Shown: positions 41,769 to 51,728, numbered from the stretch's first letter. The stretch is DNA of 64,000 bases from Microbacterium sp. AK009 (GCF_013410955.1 NZ_JACCCG010000003.1:248001-312000); one strand, 5' to 3'. The notes: generated by a model from the sequence alone, not told the origin. Made by a program: numbers and translations.

Positions 41769-42959
41769 ATGTCGCAGATGATCACCCCCCACGCACGCGA
41801 AACGCCTCGGCGGCCGCAGCCGGTTGCGATGAACGCAGATGACCGCGCCGCCATCCTCGAGGCGGTGCGCGACTTCGCAACGACCGAGATCGCACCGCAC
41901 GCGCTGGAGTGGGATGAGAAGAAGCACTTCCCCCGCGACGTCCTCGCCCGCGCCGGCGAGCTGGGCCTGGGCGGACTGTACGTCGCGGAGGACGTCGGCG
42001 GCACTGCTCTCGCGCGCGTGGACGCCGTCGCCATCGTCGAGGAGCTCGCCCAGGCCGACCCCTCGATCGCCGCCTACATCACGATCCACAACATGGTGGC
42101 GTGGATGATCGACACCTACGGCACCGACGCGCAGCGCGACGAGTGGCTCCCGCGTCTGACGGCCATGACCGATTTCGGCGGCTACTGCCTCACCGAACCC
42201 GGCGCGGGCTCCGATGCCGCCGCCCTCACCACCAGCGCCGTCCGCCAGGGCGACGAGTTCGTCCTCACGGGCGTGAAGCAGTTCATCTCCGGCGGCGGTG
42301 AGGCCTCGGTGTACGTCGTGATGGCGCGCACCGGCGAGCCGGGAGCCAGGGGCATCACCGCCTTCCTCGTCCCCGGTGACGCGCCCGGCCTGTCGTTCGG
42401 GGCCAACGAAAAGAAGATGGGCTGGAACGCCCAGCCCACCCGTCAGGTGATCCTCGACGAGGTGCGCGTCCCTGCCGCGAACATCCTGGGCGAAGAGGGC
42501 CGCGGCTTCCGCATCGCGATGACGGCGCTCAACGGCGGCCGCATCAACATCGCGGCCTGCTCGCTCGGCGGGGCTCAGTGGGCGCTCGACCGTGCGATCC
42601 GGTACGTGCACGAGCGGTTCACGTTCGGCGAGCCGCTCGCCGAGAAGCAGGCCGTCGTCTTCGCTCTCGCCGACATGGCCACGGAGCTGCGCGCCGCGCG
42701 CGCGATGGTGCGGGATGCCGCGCTGTCGCTCGACCGGCACGCCCCCGATGTCGCCATGCAGTGCGCGATGGCCAAGCGGTTCGCCACCGACGTCGGCTTC
42801 CGCGTCGCCAACGACGCCCTCCAGCTGCACGGCGGGTACGGCTACCTGCACGACTACGGCATCGAGAAGGTGGTGCGCGACCTGCGGGTGCACCAGATCC
42901 TCGAGGGGACCAACGAGATCATGCGCGTCATCATCGGTCGCGAGCTGCTGGAGGGATGA
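41769..42959 (+). CDS. Acyl-CoA dehydrogenase, isobutyryl/short-branched-chain type
   Basis: A 396-residue FAD flavoprotein. The FAD/substrate segments are CLTEPGAGSDAAALTT, KQFISGGGEA and the C-terminal LHGGYGYLHDYGIEKVVRDL; the catalytic base is the Glu in LEGTNEIMRV. It oxidises acyl-CoA to 2-enoyl-CoA and passes electrons to ETF. Together with the following 3-hydroxyisobutyrate dehydrogenase and crotonase genes it fits isobutyryl-CoA dehydrogenase of valine breakdown. AAGGAG lies 8 nt before ATG 41769; a later in-frame ATG (41829) is possible but lacks such a site. Confidence 0.92.
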   Translation: MSQMITPHARETPRRPQPVAMNADDRAAILEAVRDFATTEIAPHALEWDEKKHFPRDVLARAGELGLGGLYVAEDVGGTALARVDAVAIVEELAQADPSIAAYITIHNMVAWMIDTYGTDAQRDEWLPRLTAMTDFGGYCLTEPGAGSDAAALTTSAVRQGDEFVLTGVKQFISGGGEASVYVVMARTGEPGARGITAFLVPGDAPGLSFGANEKKMGWNAQPTRQVILDEVRVPAANILGEEGRGFRIAMTALNGGRINIAACSLGGAQWALDRAIRYVHERFTFGEPLAEKQAVVFALADMATELRAARAMVRDAALSLDRHAPDVAMQCAMAKRFATDVGFRVANDALQLHGGYGYLHDYGIEKVVRDLRVHQILEGTNEIMRVIIGRELLEG

Positions 42960-42961
42960 CG

Positions 42962-43864
42962 ATGCGCGTCGCCCTTCTCGGGCTCGGCCACATGGGAGCC
43001 CCGATGGCCCGCAATCTCGCTGCCGCCGGGCACGACGTCATCGGCTTCGATGTCTCCGGTGCGGCGCGCGAGAGCGCGGCAGCGTCGGGCCTGCCCGTCG
43101 TCGACACCGCGCACGAGGCGGTGGCCGCGGCATCCGTCGTCGTCACCATGTTCCAGACGGGCCGTCAGGTCATCGACGCCTACGAGGGCGGACTCCTTGC
43201 GGCGGCACCTGCCGACACGCTCTTCATCGACTGCTCGACCATCTCGGTCGAGGACGCCCGCACGGCGCACCGTCTCGCCGAAGCGGCCGGTCACCGGGCG
43301 CTGGACGCGCCGGTCTCAGGCGGTGTCGTCGGCGCCGAGAACGCCACCCTGGCCTTCATGGTCGGCGGAAGAGAGGATGACTTCGCCGCGGCCGAACCGC
43401 TGCTGTCGGTCATGGGGCGCCGGGTCGTGCACTGCGGCGGCGCAGGTCTCGGGCAGGCCGCGAAGGTCTGCAACAACATGATCCTCGCCGCCTCGCAGAT
43501 CGTCGTCGCCGAGGCGTTCGTGCTCGGGGAGCGCCTGGGGCTCAGCCACCAGGCCCTCTTCGACGTCGCCTCGAACGCGTCGGGTCAGTGCTGGGCGCTC
43601 ACCACCAACTGCCCCGTGCCGGGACCGGTGCCCACGAGTCCGGCGAACCGCGACTACCAGCCCGGATTCGCCGGCGCCCTGATGGCCAAAGACCTCGGGC
43701 TCGCCGCCGACGCGATCGCCGAGACGGGGGTCGATGCCCGTGTTGGCCTCCTCGCCCGCGATCTGTACCGCGCATTCGCGGACGGCCCCGGGGCCGGGCA
43801 GGATTTCTCCGGGATCATCACGATGATCCGATCCGGCAGCGACGACCCTGGAGGACGAGGATGA
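42962..43864 (+). CDS. mmsB: 3-hydroxyisobutyrate dehydrogenase
   Basis: A 300-residue beta-hydroxyacid dehydrogenase. Features: the NAD-binding [13 protein letters not shown] (6-18), the substrate-binding [12 protein letters not shown], and the catalytic Lys in [11 protein letters not shown]. The long HIBADH-specific [21 protein letters not shown] region supports 3-hydroxyisobutyrate as substrate, giving methylmalonate semialdehyde. ATG 42962 is preferred: TGGAGGG ends 6 nt upstream. An ATG at 42956 overlaps the previous stop but sits directly on that site. The stop overlaps the crotonase ATG. Confidence 0.92.
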   Translation: MRVALLGLGHMGAPMARNLAAAGHDVIGFDVSGAARESAAASGLPVVDTAHEAVAAASVVVTMFQTGRQVIDAYEGGLLAAAPADTLFIDCSTISVEDARTAHRLAEAAGHRALDAPVSGGVVGAENATLAFMVGGREDDFAAAEPLLSVMGRRVVHCGGAGLGQAAKVCNNMILAASQIVVAEAFVLGERLGLSHQALFDVASNASGQCWALTTNCPVPGPVPTSPANRDYQPGFAGALMAKDLGLAADAIAETGVDARVGLLARDLYRAFADGPGAGQDFSGIITMIRSGSDDPGGRG

Positions 43865-44637
43865 CCGAATACGAGACGATCCTGGCCGAGACGCGCGGCC
43901 GGGTCGGGTGGATCACGATCAACCGGCCGAAGGCCCTGAATGCGCTGAACACCACCGTGATGCGCGAGATCGTCGACGTGACGACCCGCTGGGACGCCGA
44001 CGACCGCATCGGTGCGATCGTCGTCACGGGCTCGGATCGGGCGTTCGCCGCCGGCGCCGACATCAAGGAGATGGAGGAGAAGTCGGGCCTGGAGATGCTC
44101 ATGACCGATCACTTCGGCGGCTGGGCGCGCTTCGCGGCGCTGCGCACCCCCGTGATCGCCGCCGTCTCGGGCTACGCGCTCGGCGGCGGGTGCGAGCTGG
44201 CGATGATGTGCGACATCATCCTCGCTGCCGACACCGCGGTGTTCGGCCAGCCCGAGGTGAACCTCGGCGTGATCCCGGGAATGGGTGCGACCCAGCGTCT
44301 CGTCCGCGCCGTCGGGCCCTACAAGGCCGCCGAGCTGATCCTCTCGGGGCGGAACATGACCGCCGACGAGGCGGAGCGTGCCGGCCTGGTGTCACGCGTC
44401 GTCCCGGCATCCGATCTCCTCGACGAGGCGACCGCGCTCGCCGACCAGATCGCGGCGAAGTCGCTGCCGTCGCTCTACGCGGCGAAGGCGGCTCTGGATG
44501 CTGCGCAGGAGTCCTCGCTCGCCGAGGGACTGCGTTTCGAGCGTCAGGCGTTCGCTGCACTGTTCGACACCGCAGATCAGAAGGAAGGCATGCGCGCGTT
44601 CCGCGAGAAGCGTCCGGCGGAGTTCCAGAACCGGTGA
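43861..44637 (+). CDS. Enoyl-CoA hydratase
   Basis: A 258-residue crotonase. Both catalytic glutamates of classical hydratases are present ([11 protein letters not shown] and [13 protein letters not shown]), with the oxyanion-hole [11 protein letters not shown] and GYALGGG. It hydrates 2-enoyl-CoA; in this operon methacrylyl-CoA is a natural substrate. A 3-hydroxyisobutyryl-CoA hydrolase is not present here. GGAGGACGAGG precedes the ATG, which overlaps the mmsB stop (ATGA). It ends 1 bp before the convergent MarR gene. Confidence 0.93.
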   Translation: MTEYETILAETRGRVGWITINRPKALNALNTTVMREIVDVTTRWDADDRIGAIVVTGSDRAFAAGADIKEMEEKSGLEMLMTDHFGGWARFAALRTPVIAAVSGYALGGGCELAMMCDIILAADTAVFGQPEVNLGVIPGMGATQRLVRAVGPYKAAELILSGRNMTADEAERAGLVSRVVPASDLLDEATALADQIAAKSLPSLYAAKAALDAAQESSLAEGLRFERQAFAALFDTADQKEGMRAFREKRPAEFQNR

Positions 44638-44638
44638 G

Positions 44639-45169
44639 CTACAGCGGTTCGGGGGTCGGCCGCGGGTCGTCGAAATCGCCGGCCGCGCGGCGCATGCGGG
44701 CGATGATCGAGACGAGCTCGTCGGTGTCGTCGCTGCTCAAGCCCGGCTCGGCGAACACCTGGGCATTGAGGGCCGCCGTCGCGCGCTCGGCGAGGTCGCG
44801 TCCGGCGTCGGTGAGGACGACGAGGGTGGCCCGCCCGTCGACGGGGTGCGGCTCACGACGGACGTACCCGTCGGCCTGCAGCCGGTCGACGGTGTTGGTC
44901 ACGCTCGTGGGGTGGACCTGCAGGCGGGCGGAGGCCGACGCCATGGGCATCCGCCCGGCCCGGCTGAAGCTCAGGAGGGTCAGCAGTTCGTACCGGGCGA
45001 AGGTCAGGCCGAGGGGCCGGAGCGTCGCATCCACCCGTGCGAGCATCAGCTGCTGCGCGCGCATGATCGAGGTGACGGCGGTCATGCCGGCAGCGGCATC
45101 CGTCCAGCCGTGCGCGAGCCACTGGCGCTTCGCTTCGGCGATCGGATCGACCGGCAGACGTCGGGCCAC
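44639..45169 (-). CDS. MarR-family transcriptional regulator
   Basis: A 176-residue winged-helix regulator. The DNA-binding region is MPMASASARLQVHPTSVTNTVDRLQADGYVRREPHPVDGR split across helix-turn-helix and wing, with the usual DGRATLVVLT wing ending. It is the typical MarR arrangement, with helices before and after for dimerisation. AAGGAG precedes GTG 45169. It is divergent from etfB and convergent with the acyl-CoA operon, so either is a likely target; the ATGGATGTCCAT palindrome at 41712 is one candidate operator. Confidence 0.9.
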   Translation of the reverse strand: MARRLPVDPIAEAKRQWLAHGWTDAAAGMTAVTSIMRAQQLMLARVDATLRPLGLTFARYELLTLLSFSRAGRMPMASASARLQVHPTSVTNTVDRLQADGYVRREPHPVDGRATLVVLTDAGRDLAERATAALNAQVFAEPGLSSDDTDELVSIIARMRRAAGDFDDPRPTPEPL

Positions 45170-45270
45170 GGCGGCTCCTTCCCGCTTCCACGGTACCGGG
45201 ATCCCGGCGCCGGCCCCGCTGCCCGCGACTCCGGCGGCAATAGACTCGACCAGACGGACAAGGAGGCTCC

Positions 45271-46047
45271 ATGAAGATCGTGGTGCTGATCAAAGAGGTA
45301 CCCGACACGTGGGGTGATCGGAAGCTGAGCCTGGAGACCGGGCTCGCCGAACGCGACGCCAGCGATCGCGTGCTGGACGAGATCTGCGAGCGCGCGCTCG
45401 AGGTGGGCCTTTCGTACGCCGACGGGCATGAAGGCACCGAGGTCGTCGTTCTGTCGATGGCGTCGGAGGCGTCGACCGCGACGGTGCGCAAGGGGCTCGC
45501 GATGGGCGCAGCGTCGGCGGTGCAGGTGGTCGACGGCGATCTCCTGGGAGCAGACATGGGGCTCACGGCCGAGGTGCTCGCGGCGACGCTGCAGCGGATC
45601 GGGTTCGATCTCGTGATCGCCGGCAACCTCTCCACCGACGGCTCGGGGGGGATGGTCCCGGCGATGGTGGCCGAGATCCTCGACGTGCCGAGCGCGACGA
45701 ACCTCACGTCGGTCGAGATCTCCGATGGCGCCGTCGAGGGGGTCCGGCTGAGCGATGCCGGGTCGATGCGGCTGCGGGCGGAGCTGCCGGCGGTGATCTC
45801 GATCACCGAGGCGCTCCCCGACGCGCGATTCCCCAACTTCAAGGGCATCATGGCGGCGAAGAAGAAGCCGTTCGAGACGCTCAGCCTCGCCGACCTCGGC
45901 CTGGATGCCGCCGACCCCGAGGCGGCGCGCTCGATCGTCATCTCGCTGGCCGAGCGGCCGCCGCGTGAGGCGGGCGTGAAGATCGTCGACGAGGGCGACG
46001 CCGGGCGGAAGCTCGCCGACTTCCTCGCAGAGAACCGGCTGGTGTGA
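45271..46047 (+). CDS. etfB: Electron transfer flavoprotein beta subunit
   Basis: A 258-residue ETF beta subunit with [19 protein letters not shown] at the start, [18 protein letters not shown] AMP/FAD site (residues about 108-125) and [16 protein letters not shown], the ETF beta signature including the segment that docks on acyl-CoA dehydrogenases. AAGGAGGC lies upstream of the ATG, behind a TAGACT -10 box at 45243-45248. Together with etfA it takes electrons from acyl-CoA dehydrogenases such as the one at 41769-42959. Confidence 0.95.
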   Translation: MKIVVLIKEVPDTWGDRKLSLETGLAERDASDRVLDEICERALEVGLSYADGHEGTEVVVLSMASEASTATVRKGLAMGAASAVQVVDGDLLGADMGLTAEVLAATLQRIGFDLVIAGNLSTDGSGGMVPAMVAEILDVPSATNLTSVEISDGAVEGVRLSDAGSMRLRAELPAVISITEALPDARFPNFKGIMAAKKKPFETLSLADLGLDAADPEAARSIVISLAERPPREAGVKIVDEGDAGRKLADFLAENRLV

Positions 46048-46054
46048 GGGCGTG

Positions 46055-47032
46055 ATGGCTGAATACGCGGATGACGCGATCCTGGTGCTTCTGGACGTGA
46101 TGCCATCGGGGGAGCTGGCCAAGAGCGCCGCGGGACTCGTCGGGGCGGCTGCATCGGTGGGGACACCGGTGGCGCTCGTGGTGACGGACGACGGAGAGTC
46201 GGTCGCCGCTGCGGCCGCGGCGCTCGGCGCCGGCACGGTCCTGGTCGCGGCTCCCGGCGAGGGGCTTTCGGTTCCGGTCGTCGATGCGCTCGACGCAGCC
46301 GTGGCCGAGGTGCGGCCCGACGCGGTCCTGATCTCGCACTCGGTCGAAGGACGCGAGGTCGCCGGCCGCTTCGCCGCACGCTCCCGGTCGGGTCTCTGCG
46401 CCGACGCGGTCGGGGTCTCCCGCGACGCCGAGGGCGTCGTTGCGCACCACTCCGTGTTCGGGGCGGCCTACAACGTCGACGCCGCGGTCACCTGGGGTGC
46501 GCCGGTCATCACGGTGCGGCAGGGAGCGATCGAGGCGCGCGCCGAGGCGGTGGCGGCCCCGGTCGTCGAGACGCTGACCGTGTCGCGGTCGGGTCGGCGC
46601 GCGGCATCCGTCCTCTCCGTCGAAGGGGCCGTCGCGACCTCCAGCCGGCCGGAGCTGCGGGGAGCGACGAAGGTCGTCTCGGGCGGCCGGGGACTCGGAT
46701 CGGCCGACAAGTTCGCGCTCGTGGAGCAGCTGGCCGATGTGCTCGGTGCGGCGGTGGGCGCGTCGCGAGCGGCCGTCGACGCCGGTTATGTGCCGCAGTC
46801 GTATCAGGTAGGGCAGACCGGCGTCTCGGTGTCACCGCAGCTGTATGTCGCTCTCGGCATCTCGGGGGCGATCCAGCACAAAGCGGGCATGCAGACGGCG
46901 AAGACGATCGTCGCGATCAACAAGGACGGCGACGCGCCGATTTTCGGCATCGCCGACTTCGGCATCGTCGGTGACCTCTTCACCGTCGTTCCGCAGCTGA
47001 TCGAGGCGCTCGAGGCGAAGAAGAAGGCGTAA
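46055..47032 (+). CDS. etfA: Electron transfer flavoprotein alpha subunit
   Basis: A 325-residue ETF alpha subunit. The C-terminal FAD-binding part is intact: [41 protein letters not shown], then [29 protein letters not shown] and [26 protein letters not shown] precedes ATG 46055, 7 bp behind etfB; a GTG at 46052 would add one residue. The cytochrome b gene begins 3 bp after its stop, which suggests a common transcript and a shared electron path. Confidence 0.95.
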   Translation: MAEYADDAILVLLDVMPSGELAKSAAGLVGAAASVGTPVALVVTDDGESVAAAAAALGAGTVLVAAPGEGLSVPVVDALDAAVAEVRPDAVLISHSVEGREVAGRFAARSRSGLCADAVGVSRDAEGVVAHHSVFGAAYNVDAAVTWGAPVITVRQGAIEARAEAVAAPVVETLTVSRSGRRAASVLSVEGAVATSSRPELRGATKVVSGGRGLGSADKFALVEQLADVLGAAVGASRAAVDAGYVPQSYQVGQTGVSVSPQLYVALGISGAIQHKAGMQTAKTIVAINKDGDAPIFGIADFGIVGDLFTVVPQLIEALEAKKKA

Positions 47033-47035
47033 CGG

Positions 47036-48724
47036 ATGGCGACGTTTGCGCGGACCGTGCGCCGCGGCCTGCCGCGGGTCGCCGGCGGCGACCCCTGGCC
47101 TCCCGCGGGTGCGGAACCTCCGGTCGCCCCGCGAGCGGAGCGAGCCGAAACGCCGGCCGAAGTCGAATCACCGGTCGCCCCGCGAGCGGAGCGTGAGGAG
47201 ATGCCCGCACCGACGGCTCGCGAGCCGAGGAGGATGCGACAGGGGCTGCCCCGGGTCCCGGGCGGCGAGCCGTGGCCGCCGGCGGCGGAGGTGCCTCTCG
47301 TCTCGGGCGCTGCGCGCCCTCGCGGGGCGACCGATGCTTCGCCGTCGCCGGTCGTTGAGCGAGCGCAGCGAGACGAAACGCTCGCCGCCCCGTCAGAAGA
47401 CGTCTCCGCCGCGTCATCCGAGCAGCACACATCGACGGCTCGCGTGGGAGTGACCGTCCGACGCGGCCTGCCGCGGGTCCCAGGCGGCGAGCCATGGCCT
47501 CCTCCCGGTGAGGTGCGTTTCGTCTCGGGCGCGTCGCGCCCTCGCTCAACGACCGCCTCCCCGGTCGGTGAGCGAGCGCAGCGAGTCGAAACGCCCGCCG
47601 CGTCCGCCGACCCGGTCGTTGAGCGAGCGCAGCGAGTCGAAACGCCCGCCCCGTCCGCCTCCCCGGTCGTTGAGCGAGCGCAGCGAGTCGAAACGCCCGC
47701 CCCGTCGCACACCGCCCCCCGCGCCCCGCTGCCGTTCACCCCGACCGTGTTCCCCGGTGCCGCCGCTTCCGCTCGTCCCTCGCCTCCGCGCGAGCCGCGC
47801 CGCATCGGTCCTTACACTGCGTTCCAGTGGGTGGGGGTGGCCGCCGTCGGCGGCTTCACGCTGCTCGTCGCCGCGGGCCTCGTCGTCGTGATCGTACGGT
47901 TCCTCCTGAGCATCCCGCCTCTGCAGGGGTTCGTCCAGGAGTTCCCGGGCGATTACCACCTTCCCGAGTGGGCGCCCGTCGGCATCCCTGCCTGGCTCGG
48001 CTGGCAGCACTTCTTCAACGTCTTCCTGATGGTGCTGATCATCCGCACCGGACTCCAGGTGCGCACCGAGAAGCGGCCGACGGTGTTCTGGAGCCCGAAG
48101 GGCAACAAGCGCCGCAAGATCAGCCTCAACCTGTGGCTGCACCAGGCGCTCGACGTGCTGTGGGTGACCAACGGCCTCATCTACGTCGTCCTGCTCTTCA
48201 CCACCGGTCAGTGGGTGCGCATCGTGCCGACGAGCTGGGAGGTCGTCCCGAACGCCATTAGCGCGGGCCTGCAATACCTCTCGCTCGACTGGCCGACCGA
48301 GAACGGCTGGGTCAACTACAACTCCCTCCAGCAGCTGGCCTACTTCGCCACCGTGTTCGTCGCGGCGCCGCTGGCGATCATCACCGGAGTGCGCATGAGC
48401 GGCTTCTGGCCGAAGGACGCCGAGCGCCTGAACCGGCTCTACCCGGTCGAATGGGCGCGGAAGGTGCACTTCCCCGTGATGATCTACTTCGTGGTCTTCA
48501 TCATCTTCCACGTCACCCTCGTCTTCGCCACCGGGGCGCTGCGCAACCTCAACCACATGTACGCCGCGCAGGGCTCGGTCGATCCGAATGCCTACAGCGA
48601 CAACTGGGCGGGGCTCATCATCTTCACCCTGGGGCTCGGCGTCATCGTCGCCGGGTGGGTCGCCGCCCGGCCCCTCGTCGTCGCTCCGATCGCGCGCCTC
48701 TTCGGCACCGTGAAGAGCCGGTGA
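47036..48724 (+). CDS. Cytochrome b561-like membrane protein with repeat-built N-terminus
   Basis: A 562-residue protein. Residues 1-255 are disordered and largely made of repeats: [17 protein letters not shown] motifs at 11, 70 and 144, and [18 protein letters not shown] units at 106, 176, 193 and 210. From about 265 there are five or six transmembrane helices with four candidate heme ligands: H325 (GWQHFF), H369 (WLHQAL), H478 (VHFPV) and H492 (FHVTL), the bis-heme pattern of cytochrome b/b6 or b561 domains. It should carry electrons across or into the membrane. Directly following etfBA, it may accept ETF electrons and reduce menaquinone, possibly replacing ETF-quinone oxidoreductase; this is inference. 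AAGAAGG precedes the ATG. Confidence 0.85.
   Translation: MATFARTVRRGLPRVAGGDPWPPAGAEPPVAPRAERAETPAEVESPVAPRAEREEMPAPTAREPRRMRQGLPRVPGGEPWPPAAEVPLVSGAARPRGATDASPSPVVERAQRDETLAAPSEDVSAASSEQHTSTARVGVTVRRGLPRVPGGEPWPPPGEVRFVSGASRPRSTTASPVGERAQRVETPAASADPVVERAQRVETPAPSASPVVERAQRVETPAPSHTAPRAPLPFTPTVFPGAAASARPSPPREPRRIGPYTAFQWVGVAAVGGFTLLVAAGLVVVIVRFLLSIPPLQGFVQEFPGDYHLPEWAPVGIPAWLGWQHFFNVFLMVLIIRTGLQVRTEKRPTVFWSPKGNKRRKISLNLWLHQALDVLWVTNGLIYVVLLFTTGQWVRIVPTSWEVVPNAISAGLQYLSLDWPTENGWVNYNSLQQLAYFATVFVAAPLAIITGVRMSGFWPKDAERLNRLYPVEWARKVHFPVMIYFVVFIIFHVTLVFATGALRNLNHMYAAQGSVDPNAYSDNWAGLIIFTLGLGVIVAGWVAARPLVVAPIARLFGTVKSR
47350..47695. repeat. GTTGAGCGAGC-family repeats inside a coding sequence
   Basis: Forward copies at 47350-47380, 47563-47593, 47614-47644 and 47665-47695 are read in frame as V(V/G)ERAQR(D/V)ET. 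The last three are spaced exactly 51 bp (17 codons). A reverse copy at 47516-47555 is read as [13 protein letters not shown], and decayed copies occur near 47122-47150 and 47297-47335. These are the same sequence that lies between genes at 26.8, 30.3, 37.3 and 38.0 kb. Confidence 0.9.
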
Positions 48725-48742
48725 GCCGGCGGGGGGAATCCC

Positions 48743-48760
48743 CCGGGGGATAACCCCCGG
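48743..48760. terminator. G/C hairpin after the cytochrome b gene
   Basis: CCGGGGG-ATAA-CCCCCGG is a perfect 7-bp stem with a 4-nt loop, overlapping an alternative GGGGGG-AAT-CCCCC hairpin just upstream (48730-48744). It lies 19 bp after the cytochrome b stop and 45 bp before the next -10 box, a natural place to end the etf transcript, although no T-run follows. Confidence 0.55.
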
Positions 48761-48817
48761 TGAAGAGTCCGGATGCCTCGGGCGCGCCGAACAGGCCGCA
48801 GTTCTACCGTGGGTGTC

Positions 48818-50149
48818 ATGACCACAGCACCTCTCACCCCCGCCGCACCGCGCGAGGCACCCGGACCGGCGCCGACGCGCCCCGCGAAGGGCACATCGCA
48901 GATCGCCTCGCCCTCGCGCATCGCCTTCGCCATCGCCCACCTCGCCGCGCTCGGCGTGATCGGCTCCGCGCTCTTCGGGTTCCTCTTCTCCCTCCTCGGG
49001 CTCGGCCTCGGCTTCCTGCTCGTGATCGGCATCGGGCTCCTCTTCCTCGTGGGCCTCGTCTACGTCCTGTTCGCGCTCGGCTGGCTCGAAACCGCCCGCG
49101 TCGACGGGCTCTACCACTTCGGTCTCACCCCGCGGCGCCTGCGACGCAGCGGCCGCCCCGGCTTCGGTGGCTGGATCCGCTCCCTCGGCCAGCAGGCGAT
49201 CGACCCCAGCATGTGGCGAGCCATCGCGAACCTCGCAGTGGCGACCCTCCTCGGCGGGATCACCCTGTTCCTTTTCCAGGCCATCTCGAGCGGCATCGTC
49301 TTCACCTTCAGCCCGCTGTTCGCCACGGACGGCGTTCTCCGGATCTTCGGGACGGGTTTCGTCGTCGCGAGCGGCTGGGCCGTCGTGGTCGGCATCCTCA
49401 TCGCGGTTCTCGCCGCCGCGGGCATCATCGGCCTCGCGATCCTCCACGGCGTGCTCGCCCGCGCGATCGTGGTGCCCTCCCGCGAGGCGCAGCTGGCGGA
49501 GGAGGCCCGGACGTCGAACGCGCAGCGGGCCGGCGCGGTCCGCGCCGCCGACGTCGAGCGCACGCGCATCGAGCGCGACCTCCACGACGGCGTTCAGCCG
49601 CGACTGGTCTCCGTCGGGATGACGCTGGGACTCGCGCAGCAGAAGCTCGACACCGATCCCGCGGCGGCCAAGGAGCTCATCGCCGAAGCCCACACCTCCA
49701 CGAAGGCCGCGATCACAGAGCTCCGGCAGCTCGCCCGCGGCATCCACACGTCCGTCCTCGACGACCGGGGTCTGGACGCCGCCCTCTCCGCGCTCGCGGC
49801 GCGATCGGTCGTGCCGGTGCAGCTGGACGTGCGGATGGACGGACGCTGCTCCCGAGATGCCGAGGCGGCTGCGTACTTCGCGATCGCCGAGGCCCTCACC
49901 AACGCCGCCAAACACGCCCGCGCCTCGGAGTGCCGCGTCGTCGTACGGCTCCGCGATGAACCGCAGACGGGGTCGCGCACCTTGTGGGCCCGCGTCGAGG
50001 ACAACGGCGTCGGCGGCGCGCAGGTGATCGCCGGCGGCGGTATCGACGGCATCATCAACCGGGTCCTGGCGGCGGGCGGCACGGCGCGGCTCGACAGCCC
50101 CGTCGGTGGACCCACCTCGGTGGAGGTGAGCATCCCGTGCGCATCCTGA
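48818..50149 (+). CDS. NarL-type sensor histidine kinase
   Basis: A 443-residue kinase. After a Pro/Ala-rich start it has a first pair of membrane helices (about 55-100), a second pair (about 140-215), then HisKA_3 with phosphoacceptor H256 (ERDLHDGVQPRLVSVG) and HATPase_c (FAIAEALTNAAKHA; ARVEDNGVGG; GIDGIINRVLAAGG). The ATG at 48818 lies 7 nt behind TACCGT (48805-48810), so the mRNA is probably leaderless. It overlaps the response regulator by 13 bp. The module with a DUF4097-like protein as third gene suggests envelope sensing. Confidence 0.9.
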   Translation: MTTAPLTPAAPREAPGPAPTRPAKGTSQIASPSRIAFAIAHLAALGVIGSALFGFLFSLLGLGLGFLLVIGIGLLFLVGLVYVLFALGWLETARVDGLYHFGLTPRRLRRSGRPGFGGWIRSLGQQAIDPSMWRAIANLAVATLLGGITLFLFQAISSGIVFTFSPLFATDGVLRIFGTGFVVASGWAVVVGILIAVLAAAGIIGLAILHGVLARAIVVPSREAQLAEEARTSNAQRAGAVRAADVERTRIERDLHDGVQPRLVSVGMTLGLAQQKLDTDPAAAKELIAEAHTSTKAAITELRQLARGIHTSVLDDRGLDAALSALAARSVVPVQLDVRMDGRCSRDAEAAAYFAIAEALTNAAKHARASECRVVVRLRDEPQTGSRTLWARVEDNGVGGAQVIAGGGIDGIINRVLAAGGTARLDSPVGGPTSVEVSIPCAS

Positions 50150-50844
50150 TCTGCGAAGACTCCGCGCTGCTGCGCGAGGGCCTCGGCCGGCTCCTCGCCG
50201 ACGCCGGGCACGAGGTGGTCGCCGCTCTTCCCGACGCCGAACACCTCGACGAGACGGTGGACCAGGTCGCCCCCGACCTCTGCATCCTCGACGTCCGGCT
50301 CCCGCCGACGTGGTCGGACGAGGGCATCCGCGCCGCGCTGTCGCTGCGGGCCCGGCTCCCGCAGCTGCCGGTGCTCGTGCTCTCCCAGTACGTCGAGGAG
50401 CGTTACGCCGCCGACCTCATCGCCGCCAGCGGCGGGGCCCTCGGCTACCTGCTGAAGGACCGCGTGGCCGACGTCGGGGAGTTCCTCGACGCGGTCGGCC
50501 GGATCGGAGAGGGCGCCACGGTCCTCGACCCCGAGGTGGTCGCGCAGCTGCTGGCCCGGCGTCGCCGGGACGAGCGGATGCAACGACTCACCGACCGGGA
50601 GTCCACGGTGCTGTCGCTCATCGCCGAAGGGCGATCGAACCAGGCCATCGCCCGCACGCTCCACGTCAGCGAGGGGAGCGTCGAGAAGCACATCACCGCG
50701 GTCTTCCAGAAGCTCGACCTCGAACCCGACGACTCCGGCAACCGCCGGGTGCTCGCCGCCCTCGCCCACCTCGAACACGGCGGCCCCGCCGCTCCCGCAT
50801 CCCGTCCGCAGAGCGGACCCTCCCAGACAGGAACGAACCGATGA
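50137..50844 (+). CDS. NarL/LuxR-family response regulator
   Basis: A 235-residue regulator with receiver phosphoacceptor D52 (LCILDVRLPP), VLVLSQYVEE switch region, a GYLLKDRV motif, and LuxR-type helix-turn-helix LTDRESTVLSLIAEGRSNQ. The C-terminus carries an extra Pro/Ser/Gln-rich tail. GTG 50137 lies inside the kinase gene, preceded by GGAGGTGAG, and the stop overlaps the next ATG. It should be phosphorylated by the kinase at 48818-50149. Confidence 0.92.
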   Translation: MRILICEDSALLREGLGRLLADAGHEVVAALPDAEHLDETVDQVAPDLCILDVRLPPTWSDEGIRAALSLRARLPQLPVLVLSQYVEERYAADLIAASGGALGYLLKDRVADVGEFLDAVGRIGEGATVLDPEVVAQLLARRRRDERMQRLTDRESTVLSLIAEGRSNQAIARTLHVSEGSVEKHITAVFQKLDLEPDDSGNRRVLAALAHLEHGGPAAPASRPQSGPSQTGTNR

Positions 50845-51728
50845 GCACCGTCCCTCCTCCGGCCCCCGAGTCGGCACAGCCCATTCCGCCCGCGCCCCCC
50901 GAGCCTCCGGCCCGGCCCGGCGCCCCCCGCTCGGCTGCGCCCCGCGTGGTCGCAACGCTCGTCGGCGCCTTCGGCGCCCTGGTCATCCTCGGCAGCCTCG
51001 GGAGCACGGCCATCGCGACCGCCTCGGCCGCTGTGAGCGGCGGCGGCGGGGGAAGCAGCTCCACCGACAGCACGGTCGACGCCGCCGGCGTGGCCGAGCT
51101 GGAGACCGAGGTGGGAGCCGGGAGCCTGAGGATCGAATTCGCCGAGGTCGACGACGCCACCCTCGAGGTGACCCGCGGGTGGGGCGCCGATCAGTGGCGC
51201 CTCGAGCGCAACGAAGACACCATCCGCGTCTCCTCGCCCGACCGGTGGTGGGGCGGGTGGATGTTCGGTGACCGCTCGGAGGCGGTGCTCACGCTCCCCG
51301 ACACCCTCGAGGGGATCGACGCCGACCTGACGATGAACGCCGGCGACCTCCGGGTCATCGACGGTGACTTCGGCGACCTCGATCTCGACCTCGGTGCGGG
51401 CAGCATCGACATCACCGGCTCCGCCCGCTCGGTCGACGCGACGGTGTCGGCCGGTCAGGCCGACCTCGAGCTGTCGGATGTCGCCGAAGCCGACGTCACG
51501 CTCAACGCGGGCGACATGGACCTCGTCCTCACGGGCACCCAGCCGAGCGAGATGACGTTCGACGTCAGCGCGGGAAGAGTGACCGCGACCGTACCCGAGG
51601 GTGAATACGACATCACCTCGGAGGTTTCGGCGGGCGACTTGGACAACGGCCTCGGCTCGACCCCGGGTGCCCGCAGCACGGTCGAGGTGAGCGTCACCGC
51701 CGGTCAGGTGGAGCTGCGCGCCGGCTGA
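50841..51728 (+). CDS. DUF4097-like adhesin-type membrane-anchored protein
   Basis: A 295-residue protein: a Pro-rich cytoplasmic N-terminus (about 1-35), one transmembrane helix ([20 protein letters not shown]), a Gly/Ser linker, and an outward beta-solenoid-like domain with repeated 'aGdl' turns ([55 protein letters not shown]). This repeating pattern is that of DUF4097/'putative adhesin' proteins, often paired with two-component systems or PspC/LiaI-type envelope genes. The ATG overlaps the response regulator stop. Its 3' end overlaps the convergent F420 ligase gene by 25 bp. Confidence 0.8.
   Translation: MSTVPPPAPESAQPIPPAPPEPPARPGAPRSAAPRVVATLVGAFGALVILGSLGSTAIATASAAVSGGGGGSSSTDSTVDAAGVAELETEVGAGSLRIEFAEVDDATLEVTRGWGADQWRLERNEDTIRVSSPDRWWGGWMFGDRSEAVLTLPDTLEGIDADLTMNAGDLRVIDGDFGDLDLDLGAGSIDITGSARSVDATVSAGQADLELSDVAEADVTLNAGDMDLVLTGTQPSEMTFDVSAGRVTATVPEGEYDITSEVSAGDLDNGLGSTPGARSTVEVSVTAGQVELRAG

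Noticed and set aside
47350..47695. CRISPR-like array (regular 31-bp repeats)
   Set aside because: Only three units are regularly spaced, the 20-bp intervals are themselves similar, the units are in frame in a long gene, and no cas gene is present.
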